From assembly GCA_008360955.1 (NCBI GenBank), contig LUCM01008823.1, positions 91,702 to 155,701 on the forward strand: a stretch of DNA of 64,000 bases, written 5' to 3'. Numbering within the stretch: position 1 is the stretch's first letter; each line of letters opens with the position of its first letter. Shown piece after piece: positions 1 through 10,850 of the stretch. Under the pieces are notes generated by a model. That model searched no databases and was not told where the DNA came from. It worked only from the letters and a program-made list of their open reading frames with translations. This stretch comes from Fasciolopsis buskii (Eukaryota > Platyhelminthes > Trematoda > Plagiorchiida > Fasciolidae). The translations under genes were made by a program, and so were the position numbers.

Positions 1-61
1 AGGTTCATTGTGACCTATGGATGGATCTATGTATATGTACTCGCGCGTGCGCGTGACTCAC

Positions 62-250
62 GTAGACAGACGTGCTCATGACTAATTGGCTTTGTCCAGT
101 CCCGATAGTATCCTTCGGCACAATGTTGACAGTTTCTCCCGGCGGTATTGTGTCTACAGTTCTCACAAATTCCTCCACTGATTCGATTTGACATGAGATA
201 CAACGAATTGGAGAACCGACATTCTTCCGAATGCAAATTGCATTCACATT
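62..250 (-). CDS. Netrin, exon 2 (second laminin-type EGF module)
   Basis: This exon of 189 bases (63 codons) continues the netrin at 23711-25145. A pyrimidine-rich tract (plus 253-300) ends in AG at plus 251-252, and the exon starts AATGTGAATGC. Joined to the single base left by exon 1 it reads K-C-E-C-N, restoring the CxxC that separates LE1 from LE2 in netrins. It contains [19 protein letters not shown] and [10 protein letters not shown], nearly the canonical netrin LE2 motif, and eight cysteines in LE spacing. It ends GTC TGT CTA C at a GTGAGT donor (plus 56-61), again leaving one base, so the 1-1 phase would let it be skipped in frame. The remaining LE module and the NTR domain are not in the window. 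Confidence 0.95.
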
Positions 251-1320
251 CTGGCATTCGAAAATGAAGAAAGGGGAGAATGAAGAGACAGGCAGAGGGA
301 GGGAGATGCACGACATGCAATCCAACAAACGGGACATTGTGTGATCAAGTACAGATTGCCAATTTGAAACTATTCTTGGTGCGCAGCATCTTGCTAGCCT
401 AGAGGTTAAACGAGAAATGTTCTTATATGGTTACTGGTGTAAAAATAAATCAAGTTATGTGCGGATCACAGATCGATTTCTGCTGATATTCAGACAGTAA
501 ACGTATATCGTAAAAAAGTGACACATTTTGCCTACAGCATCTATTCTCATTCAAGCGGAGTGGTACGAGCCTTCGAAATGCAGCCATGGAGAAGGAGAGG
601 CAGAGGAATGTTTCTCGGAAGAGGTGTTCCTTTCCGATCAAACCAAGTTTATCATAACCAATGTTCTTTTTACCCTAATAGATCTGAAAAGCAAAACGGA
701 AATGGTCGATCGCTGAGCACAAAACTAACTCCTACGTACTCGAGATTAGGATTTTTGAGGAAACCGTTAATGCAGAGCGAATCCAGTAAAAGTGGACTGT
801 CAGTGACAGGTTTCAGTGTGAGATCGCATCCGTGCCTGACTGAACTTGAGTTCACGTAAGTATTACAATGCATTTGTGGGAAGATTTAATCATTTATTAA
901 AACAAGATAAAAAAATACTTCAAGTTTTATCAATGCAAGCTCACAGACAATTATATCGTGCTCATTTAGATGTTATTCCAGTGCAGTTTTAGTAATCTTG
1001 TACACTCACAGGGTTAGATAGCTGACACTGTGCATCAGACCAAGGTTGACGTATTTCGCTTATTCGAATCGCATTATTTTTCGAGCTTCTAGTCAGCACC
1101 AAAGTCTGTGGTGCAAGTTACCCGTCAATGTCAACTATGAAAAGGATGGTAATAGACAGAAAAAGTTAAAGCAACGAATTAATTTCGACTTTATTTTTAG
1201 TAGTTGGAAACGATTAAAAGACGTGTTGAGAACGAAACCACCAGGCAATGCAGCTCGTATATAACTATCAATTTCCTCCTACGTGTATAATATCAACTGG
1301 ACATAGGTCAATCCGGCAAA

Positions 1321-1361
<41 letters not shown>

Positions 1362-1889
1362 TGTCCATAGAGAAGCGTGAATCACGAGGACAGTCAAGGA
1401 CGGGCCATGGTTGATCTCGTGTTTGTACACCGCAAACACTCGAAACCGAGCTTGATCGTCTTGCTGCATTGTCCTCAGCCTCTTTTGAACAGCACGCATG
1501 CTTCATTCACTACATTTCACTCAAAATTACGCTTCGTAGTGCATGTTGCGTTTAAAATAAATATGGACATTTAGAAGCGGTTTCATATGACCTTGGAAAT
1601 TCATTGTGTAACTTAAGCGGTATGTATTGACGAAACATCTCCAAGGTCACGAAGTTAGACCAACTTTATTCATAAACTTAATGATGTTTCACAGCAGAAG
1701 CAAATCAGTTCCCTCTAGTTGTGCGCATGGCATTCTGTGCCTGCTTACGCTGGCTGATGCAGCAATTCGTCCTTCATGCTCCTTCATACTAATCTATGTG
1801 CGATTACTGAGGCGTGTAGGTCAGCCGGGGGTGTTTAGCCCATTCAATAGAGTCCGTAGCCATCGACGAATTCATTCCAAGCTTGTGTG
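251..1889. other. Intronic stretch, no gene recognised
   Basis: Apart from the intron acceptor region and the AC microsatellite near 1324, I see no recognisable feature. A plus-strand open frame of 113 codons (518-859, starting at GTG) has an Arg/Gly-rich patch near its start but no recognised domain. Its lower part may be chance. Confidence 0.5.
1324..1358. repeat. (AC)n microsatellite
   Basis: An uninterrupted run of about 17 AC dinucleotides, seen directly. Confidence 0.97.
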
Positions 1890-3700
1890 GGGATTGCGAG
1901 TTCTGGTGGTGCGTGATATCACTGCGGGAAATTCCCGCAGGCTGTTTCACTTCATCTGAACTACCGGTAGGAAAGGATCAGGTGTGGGCGATAGATTTGT
2001 GAAGCTGACGGTTCGCCTGTACACAACCTGCACTGTCGCCTTGCATACTAGGCGGACCACTTTAAGGCGCAATTTACCTGGTCCTCAGCGTCAGCCCTTT
2101 CCACAGCTAGGCCTGCAAGCGTATGGTGGCCTGTTTCAACAGATTCACCAAATTATCCGGAAACCCTCAGGGAAATCCGAGCCTTGGGAAATCAAAAAGG
2201 CCAGGCTCTGATGGGCTTTCCTCAGCTCTATTTAAAGATGAAAGAATGGTACCCGTCAGAGAACTTCAAGTTTTGTTCTCGGACATCTGGCTCTCCAAGC
2301 AAGTTCTTATTTATGGGAAGAGTCGATCGTTGTTACCATTTTCAAAAATGTCTTGAGCAGTGACTGCGCTAACCAGGGATTTCAGCCTAACCCCGATGGC
2401 GTCAAAGCAGCTTTCGTCTGTCATACTTCGCAGATTGTAAAACAAGCGCGAAGAGCAAACTCTTGAGGAACCGGTCAGGTTTTGGACTGGTCCTGGATGC
2501 ATCGTTCAAATCTTCATCCTCCAACGCCTGTTGGAGCACCGTTTCACTTTCCAACGGCCATCGTCCTCTTGGAAATTCGCGCAGCCTTAGTCTCTGTTGA
2601 TAGGTCTGCACTATGAGACTGTCTGCTGTGGAATGAAGTATATTGGTTTTCAAGGAGATGTACCGTCATACCTCAGGTCGGGATTGGGCGTACGGCCAGC
2701 ATTCCTCGAAATTTGTCATCTTTAGTGGAACACGTTAAAGCTACCCTACATCATCATTTCTACTCAACTTCGTCATAGAGGATCTCCTAAAGAACGCTGT
2801 ATATGAACTTTTAAGTGGTGAAGTTAGACTCCTCTGGGAGAACTGAGTTTCTGACTTAGAATATGCCGATGATATCGCCTTGTTGATTGACGATGCACAG
2901 GCAATTCGACGCTCGTTAGAACGGTTGGCGATTGAGATATTCCGATACCGAATGTGCTTTGCACCTTCGAAATGCAAAGTACTTCTTCAAGACTGTTGGC
3001 AGCCTGTGTTTTCATTCATCCTTTGTGATGATCGGTTAGCGATAGTCAACAGCTTCAAGTACCTCGGGAGTCTGATCACAACTGGCTGAGTTGTTGCGGA
3101 GGAGGTCTCATCACGAGCGGTGTAAGCCAGAGCAGCTTTTGCAAACCTACGACACTTGTGGCGTCACCATAACATCCGGCTTTCCCTCAAGGGAAGGGTA
3201 TACTATGCCACAGTTAGTAGCGTTCTGCGTTACGATTACGAGACCTTGCCTATCCGTACTGAGGATACCAGGCGACTATCTGTTTTCTACCACCGATGTC
3301 TCCGAAGCATTTCTCGTGTCTGGTGGGCAGATCGGGTGAGCAATGGCGAAGTGCGCCGTTGTATGTTGAATGCAGACAGTCGACTTCTGAATGAGATAAT
3401 CGCTCTACGTTGCCTTCCATGACCTGCTCACGTATTGCGCATGATCGCCCGGCGTCTAGCTTCCGTACTGTTTCTGCACGTGTTGGACGAGGCTGGAAGA
3501 AGCGACGTGGTGGTATGGCATTGACTTTGCGTAGAGGTTAGCTTCGGAGTTGGACTTGGTTGGTGCTTCTCCCCTTCGTGGTTGGATCCTAACAAACGAG
3601 GATTGTTTCCGATTGAAGAGACTAAGAGATATGGCTGAGAATTGAAGTCAGGGGAGAGTGCTGCAGGGCCTAACTGTAGAAGTCATCCTAAAATGATCCA
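1890..3700 (+). mobile_element. RTE-like non-LTR retrotransposon fragment, reverse transcriptase region, decayed (copy 1)
   Basis: Translated in shifting frames, this gives the linker and reverse transcriptase of a fluke RTE-like LINE. In order: AGNSRRLFHFI (about 1920), ADHFKAQFTW (about 2055), a GSDGLSSALFKD block (about 2205), then EYADDIALL with the catalytic YADD at about 2860. Next come FAPSKCKVLLQD (about 2968), FKYLGSLIT (about 3055), LSLKGRVY, RTEDTRRLSVF, HRCLRSI and VWWADRVSNGEVRR (to about 3365). The 3' coding tail runs to about 3690. There are several frameshifts and stops, including a TGA right after the FKYLGSLITTG block, so it is not functional. The part 2551-3662 recurs almost identically at 56967-58078. 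Clade name is by motif resemblance; jockey/RTE relatives are possible. Confidence 0.85.
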
Positions 3701-5539
3701 AAAACAACCAAAACGGTCTAACATGTGTACCGTGAAAATAAAAACAGTTGGTTTGTTTTGATTCCCTCGTTTTATTTTTCCGCGTTCTGTGAAGTTCTAT
3801 TTACCTGCTGTTATGTTGGCACCATGCCTGTTTTCCGGTGGGGTAGTACATATCTGTACATATCTATGCATACACTGTAATTAAATATTTTTGGTGCAGT
3901 TTATCTACCAGCAGATAATCTGAACTTATTTTCGCCTTAGGAAGATCCTGTCCCGAGCTATGAGGAATTTCACAAATTTTCACCGAACTGTACAGAACAA
4001 TCTCGGTTTTCCGTATCCAACGGATTACTTCGTCCCAGGCAATAAGCAGAGCAGTCATTTTTTAAGGTTGCAGTCTCAAATAAAGTCCCTCTCACTTTGT
4101 TTATGGCCATTTGATTTGTTTTGTATTGTAATTACGGACCCACTTAAAACAGTGTCAAAATATTGACAGTCCAATGTACACTCAAATTTATCAAGGATTT
4201 TGGTAAGTAACTACCTTTACTGTCTTTTTATATAGAAACAGGCAATTTATTCTTCTTCTGATTGAACAGACTTATCCAAAAACAAATTCCGGGTATCTTG
4301 GCTTTACTGAATTTGTAAACGTTTTTGGGACTCACTAACGTTAAATGAGGTTCTGAGATTTAAAATCAATACGAAACATCGCAGTTTGTCGGCGTTCTCA
4401 TGAGGGTGCTAATCGATCGTCCGACTCCACTCCTACGGGCAGTCTAAGTGAGAAGTGCTTTTTGTCCCATCATGTAGATTCACGAAATGAGTTGCACTGC
4501 AAGTGACAAAGCTGACAGTTTGTCGTCTTTTTAGGTTGCACCTACGTCTGCTGCGCCGAGCTGATCAATAGAATGTACCTGAAGGGTTAATGCACAAAAC
4601 ATATTTTTCATCGTCCTAGCAACAATCATCATCAGAAAAACCCAAACAGAATCATAAATTTGTGAACTAGTACGGTCATTTGGTTTGCTTGATTTGATTT
4701 GCAAACAAAACGATCGACATTTTGTCCTTGCGTGGAGCAACAGTGCCCCAACATTGGTGTGGCTCGTGGCCTCTACGATCCGCTGCATCATTGAAGGAAA
4801 AGAACCGGCTACCACGACCTTCGATTTGGAATGGACATAAAATCACTTAAAGTTTTTGCTAGAACATGCGCTGCGGCGAGTCGGGCAAAAGCAAATTGCC
4901 GTCTGCCACCGAAGTGCTCGATGAAAATGGAAACCAAATTTCCGAACCTCGAGTTTATAGAGGCCGAATCCATTTGACTAATATTGACGTGATATTCCAC
5001 AATTACAACATTGGCTTAAATTTCCAACTGACTGAATATATAGTCTTCCTTCGGGTGAATTTTATACATTACAAGGGCACAATCTTGTTGTATTACTGGG
5101 ATGTCTCGAAGCCAAGCTTTTTGCGGCGAAGGAATTAATCCAGATGGATAGGTCTAACTACTTGCGTAGCTGCATCTCAACTGATGTTCATATATATCCG
5201 ATGAAGTGTCTTCATATATACAGAAGGTTTGATTAGCATTCACTAACAGCAGAAATCTGTGGAGTTGGTGCAAAATTCGCAAATCGAGCGAAGGTCGAGC
5301 ATATTCAGCAGCAACGAGGTTGGTTCTCTTATGGTACTCAGAAATATGGCCTTTGAGGACAGATTTGCGAAGAGTGCCGTTTGAACATGGTTTTCTCTGT
5401 GGTGTTATCCAGATATAAGTAAGAGAATTTAATCAGTTACGCAAAGGATACGTGAAGGTTAAAACCCTTTGGATCAATTTTTAGAAGAGATATTAAAGTT
5501 AAAATGATTATGGTTTTTCAGTCACGCGTTGCGCACGCA
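3701..5539. other. Intronic stretch, no gene recognised
   Basis: AT-rich sequence. Open frames near 4531-4815 (minus) and 4866-5138 (plus) have no recognised domain. A GC-richer patch at 4860-4980 is open on both strands. Nothing can be assigned. Confidence 0.4.
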
Positions 5540-5830
5540 CACAAAACGCGTGCCTCGCGGCAGGCTGTTGTCGGAGGTCGGCGGTGGTTGAAATTCGGTC
5601 CGGGTTGGTCAGTGGATGATGTGGCAAAGTATGAAGACCTGTACCAGTGGACTGGCTGATGTACGTCCAATTAGACTGTCTTGTTGGTGCCCACGAGATG
5701 TTCCCAAGTGAGGGTTATAGACAACCGGTGATATGGCTAGATGCCACAGTCGGTGACGTTCTTCAATTCGGAGTCATTCTTATTCCATATAGTCGTTCAG
5801 TGTGTTACCTTGCAGTTGACCTTGGAAGTG
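5540..5830 (+). mobile_element. RTE-like retrotransposon 3' coding tail, decayed
   Basis: Frame-shifted translation gives the C-terminal tail typical of fluke RTE-like polymerases: a RLPRRAV-like start (about 5545), MKTCTSGLADVRPIRLSCW (about 5630-5687), CPRDVPK, then TGDMA and a R-S-rich end. The same block order is seen at 59140-59340. The 5' parts (endonuclease, RT core) are missing, as expected of a 5'-truncated LINE. Several stops interrupt it. Confidence 0.75.
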
Positions 5831-8800
5831 ATTCTGGCATCTATAAGTTTTGAATCGACAGGGCTGTTAAGTAGCACAGCGATGCTAGGTTATTTGATCT
5901 GAAAACTGATAAACTGAAACTGAAAATCCGGTAGTCCGTTTAGTGAATTAAAATACTCTGTTATTTTAACTACTAAATAGGCTTGGAAATCAATAACAGG
6001 AAAACATCAATCACCCCACCCCCAAGAGGAAGGACAGTCAAAATCAGTCGAAAGATTATCACCAAAAGTTCGATTGGGGGAATGCCAAAATTTCTCATTA
6101 TATTTGTGCCCAGTACTTTCAGCTATTGAGAGATGAATGGGTTGCTTGAAATTAAGTAGATGATGATGATCATTCGGACTCTGACGACTCGGATGATGAC
6201 GAGTCGGATGATAAGTATAATGGCCATGATGATGACTAATCATACGGAGGTGAAAGTGACTGCAAAATGGTCCAAGCAACGAACGACAATGTTAAAGTTA
6301 AGCCATTTTTCAGACGAATGCATTCAGCATGTAAACGGACTGGATGGGTCAATGCGACCGTCATTCGATTAGGGAGAGAAGTTGGTATATTCACTTACAC
6401 CTCGTTCTCTGAGCAGTTGCAATGCACCTGTTAGTTTTTCAGTGGATTATAATACTCTGAATGTTTGAAACAAGTGGCCTGCGCATACAAGGTGGGAAAA
6501 ATTCATCACACTAGTGTACATTTTGTCCAAAGATAAAGATCATACGGACCAATTGTGCGATTTCCCGGACGTACACACGCAAGACATACATACATACAAC
6601 TATACACAGTATCCGTTTTCACTTGCTCGATAAATTAATCTATAACACATTTATCACTCAGTTCTCTGACGATAATAGTAGGTGATACATTCAACTTCTC
6701 CCATGCGCAAGCTGTAAATCGATGTCCACCTAATTTTCCTTACTGGAGTGACAATGAAACAGCAAAACGTCACTCAATTTTCGTTGTTATCCTTTTAGTG
6801 TGCTAATATTCTGAAATATTTTAAACCCTAAGCATGTGTTTACGAAGCGTCCTTTTTAGACATGCATGTGGATTCCATTGCTTGAGCCACTTTGGTCAAA
6901 GGCATTCAGTTCGCTTTTCGATTAGGGACAGCAATTAAACCTTTAGATTGTGTTACCCCTCTTTATCGTGAGTAAGTTGCATTCGTTTAGAAAAAATGTC
7001 TGGTTTCAAAATTCTCATACCGAACCTCATATTAGCCCCAATTGACGCAAGCACCATTCGAAGTTCATATATCTAAGCATCCACACCGGCTTAGCGCCGA
7101 ATTTTTTCAGTCCGCTGACAAGAACCTAAAATTCGTGAGATGTAAAGTTTAGATGCTTCGTTCACGGAAAGATGTACAGGTGAAACAGTGCTTAAGCACA
7201 TCCGTAGAACACGTCAGATATTGAGCTCTTTTTATCATTCATATTACGTCCTTGTGCCACAACTGTTGAAAGGCTGCAATATTTCATAGACGTCACAAGA
7301 GAATAAAAACAACTGATTGTCGTTTGAAAACCGTGTGCAATCCAGCTTCGGTTGACCAGATTCGTCCTCTCCCCAGCCCACCGCTAGATTCCCTATTCAA
7401 TGAAAGCTTTACGGATCATCATCCGCTTCGCTGAGCTCCACTATTTCCTACCTTGTGCAAAAGTGAGCCCCGAAAGATAGGTGCAGTCGGCCAATTTACG
7501 TTCAATTGGTGACTGTATGCTTGCAGTCCCATTAAATATAATGCGCCAGTCCCTAACTTATTTCGCACGTATATCGGAATTTTTCGGAATTGGGTAAAAG
7601 CACATATGTTTGTCACGGAATCGGAAAAAATTACATCTGTTCGCAAAGTATAGCGTGATTCACGAACAATAGATACACCTTACGGTACCTACAAGCAAGT
7701 ATGTTTACGTTAATCGATTAGCTTTTCTAACCGAATTGAAAAACATCTCATCGGGCCAGTCAGATAGCACTCCGGATTCCTTTTGACATTACTCCGAAAC
7801 AAAATGCAAAATTATGTGGCTCCTTATGGCAAGCAGATAGGATGCACAAGCAAACATGCAAGCGTATTCGGACACTCTTTCATTCAGCAATGTTCATTAC
7901 TCAACACCGGGAAGCGACAAGTGCTAAGACTTTTAGTCGGCTGACAAAATAAAGGCTTGAAGGTTGCTCTCAGACATGTTTCCCTCCGACCCAAACATTT
8001 TCAGGCTTCCCCATTTATGCATCTGACAGTTACTTGTGGATAGTGCATGAAACTGATGATATTATTACTTCTGCTGGAAATCCTTTGGACTTCATTTCCA
8101 GTGCACAAGCCTCAGCTCCTTTAGTTAACCTTGCACTCGGGAAGCACTAGACTCGAGTTTCTCTCTGATTACAGCCCATTACTGGTGTATATTCATCATT
8201 ACAACCCTGGTTTGAGGCCCGGCAGCTTCTTATGGGAGGCCTGTGTGTTGCCACTACGCTGTGAAGCTCCTCAGGGGATGATTGATATTACTGGGTCTAG
8301 TGAACTCAAGGAACAGCTCTAATGGAAGCGAAGCTCGAGACTTGTGTTCCTCGAGTTTAAGTTTGGCTGGGGGACCTGAGGTTTATTCCCTGTGAATGGA
8401 ATTCGAAGGGGATTCAGTAAAGCAGGAATTACTAAGGTAATTTGAATTTTCAGTCTACCTTTTGTACTACCTCTGGGTAATGCTTTTCTTGCTTGTCTTG
8501 CACATATGTCATCTTTCCTACTTTGGAATTAAGTCTCCATCACACCATTCTAACTGGATTTCATCTTAGTGTGTAATTTCAAATCTCCCTGATTCGGATT
8601 TTTTCTGACATCCACTGTGCTGAGTCCGGCCTTTTGGTTCGACCTACATGTTGCGTCACTTTACCATCGTTGCCGCTATTATCCATGTCCCACCACCCCT
8701 ATGCGCGTGTTTATACTCTCCTTGGTCCTATATCTGGGTCGAAAATCACCCATGATTGAGCAAACCGCTCCCAAACGAAAAGTCAATGCAAGTTTGTATT

Positions 8801-9119
8801 GAGACCTTCGTTGGCTTGTAGTGTGTCTTAGCCCAGATGAACCTCATGTAGCGTTCCGTTTCTGGACAGCCTTCGACTCGCTGTGCCTTGTTTTTATCCT
8901 TTATGTTCGTCGACAGGAATGTAGAGCTTATCCATTCATGTTCTGCGATTTGGAATTTGTGTTCGCACTTTATGGGTTTCTCAGCTGTAAGTTGCACTGA
9001 GACAATTGAACAATAATGCATTAGGTATTTCAGCACTGATCTATCAACAGCCAGCATTGCAAGTAATCAGAGTAACTTACAAAATACGAATGAGGAGAAT
9101 TCAACGAATACTACTTAGA
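5831..9119. other. Intronic stretch; Asp/Ser-rich open frame inside, otherwise nothing recognised
   Basis: The only structured part is the GAT-rich open frame at 6159-6434, listed separately. A GC-richer patch at 8190-8400 resembles repeat DNA but could not be placed in a family. No RNA gene or conserved ORF is seen. Confidence 0.4.
6159..6434 (+). other. Asp/Ser-rich open frame with one stop; possible exon relic or GAT repeat
   Basis: Starting at 6159 one frame reads DDDDHSDSDDSDDDESDDK and ends GHDDD at a TAA (6237-6239). It stays open for 64 more codons (SYGGESDCKMVQ, then KPFFRRMHSACKRTGW) to a TAG at 6432-6434. The first part is an imperfect GAT-type repeat. Nearly continuous openness across the TAA is unusual for this AT-rich intron, and a TAG at 6156-6158 could serve as a poor acceptor. 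I recognise no protein family. It may be a decayed exon, a repeat-derived relic or chance. Confidence 0.25.
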
Positions 9120-9215
9120 TCCGATTGCATAATTAAACTTCATTCGTCGGGATTCGAACAATGGCTCCTTCATTCGCTCTTTAGTACTGTAAGTGTTCTA
9201 CCACCTGTCTCGTCA
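9120..9215 (-). mobile_element. tRNA-derived SINE-like unit
   Basis: On the minus strand there is a box B-like TGTTCGAATCCCG (plus 9148-9160). About 40 bases upstream lies GGTGGTAGAACACTTAC, resembling the A-box/D-arm region of a tRNA. No complete tRNA cloverleaf can be drawn, so a SINE head is likelier than a tRNA gene. Confidence 0.4.
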
Positions 9216-10674
9216 CGTAAGATGATGAAAATATTTGCTATGCATTTGTGGCTTGTGACACGCAGGCAGCCGTATCGGTGTGATTTTGCATGTTACCGCC
9301 GGCTAATTTGAGTACTGAGCTTCGGCTGATGTTGGTTTAGTTGTCTGCCGTCCATCGAAGAGTGCTGCCACGCGTGCAGACTGCATCGCGCAAGGGCCTT
9401 CGGCACTTGATCAATTAGGGTCGAATGTGTACAAAAAACGATAGGCTTGTAGGATTGAATTTTAAGTACATTATTATCTGTTGAATGCTACTGGTGTAAC
9501 CTTAAGGCTTGACCGATACGATGTTAAAACTTGAGCAGCTTGGATGTAGTCACTTGAATCCAATCTGGACCAGCGCCCAGGAACCAGTCTACTTCGACGC
9601 AACTTGAGAAGAGCGTGTCTGTACCTGGTTAGTATATGCCAGACCGTTGAATCAAATTCGGTTTCACAAAAAAACCCTTTTCTTTCTTTCGGTAGTCTAA
9701 AAGACTTCCCATGTTCTTTCGTCACTGGGATCACAAAATGAAGTTATTTATCCTACTCAGACACTATTGCTTTGTAAGTAAAAAATGTGAATACATGCGA
9801 CCTGTTTTCGCGTTGTACTAAGAGCGCTCAAAAGTTTTGCTTCAAACTGCACTATGCCAACACTTGTTGTCAGCAAAAGCACTATTACGATTGCTTGGTT
9901 TTTGAATTAGTTTGTCTAACCGATACTTTGATTAGTTGTTTTTGGTGGATGGTGGTTTAAACCGACACCAATTGTTAAGTAGGGTAATTCCACTTACTAT
10001 TGTCAAAAATTGAATCTTCCTAAAGGAATGTAGCACAAACTTATTGAAGAGGCTGCTTGTAGGTTTCCGAAGTCTTAACTTTAGAGTTCGATGAGCCACG
10101 ACGCCGACGAGGAACTCTGTGCAACAAGGATTGAAATCTGAAAAAACGTCGAGTATTTACGGAAAAACCTGTGTACAGCTCCAGCAGAGACCTCGTCATT
10201 GTTCCGTAACTTGAGAATTATGCTCAGATTACTCGAAACTGTTATGATTATCAGGAAATATGTGAAGCATGACCTTCTTCAACAAGATCTATCAGGAGTA
10301 GGTGTGCTTGTGAATTGTTTGGTAGTACAAGGTATGCCCAATCGGCGAAACACCAAAATCTTAAAATTAGGCTTGTCATGTTTCAGATTAATGAAGACAA
10401 CATTGTGACAGCTCCAACACAAGTCTGACAACTCCGGAGTATGTGGATATATGTTATCGAATAGCTTCCCTTTCGTTCTTGGATTTCAGTAATTCGCGGG
10501 TAGATGGGCATTTGGTTGCTGCAGTTCGTCGCCGGTGACCAAATGTCCACAGTCGATAGTGAGGTTTAGCAGACCATTTGAAGACGGCCAGAAAAATTTT
10601 TCACTGACACGAATACTTCCGAATGCAAAAAAGAAACTTAGTCACGGCGACCATTCTAGCCCAGAAACTTGCCC
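9216..10674. other. Intronic stretch, no gene recognised
   Basis: An open minus-strand frame of 86 codons (9474-9734) contains no known motif. I see nothing else in this stretch. Confidence 0.4.
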
Positions 10675-10850
10675 AGAGGTGGTTAAGCGGATATAGTCGT
10701 GGCGTTTGGATCTGAGTGTCACGAGTTAGAAGTCTCCCATTGTCTGTTAATTTCTCTACTCGTTAGCCACCTGTTGGGCGCAGTTCCTCTCGGCCAGTGA
10801 TAAACAGTTTTATTTCCTTAATGAAGGAAGTAAAAAGGTAAGGAAACACT
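10675..10850 (+). mobile_element. tRNA-derived SINE-like unit
   Basis: A box A-like TGGTTAAGCGG lies at 10680-10690 and a weak box B-like GAGTTAGAAGTCTC about 40 bases on. The tail (TTAATGAAGGAAGTAAAAAGGTAAG, given here in part: TTAATGAAGGAAGTAAAAAG, about 10818-10843) resembles the tail of the unit at 45195-45350. Confidence 0.45.
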
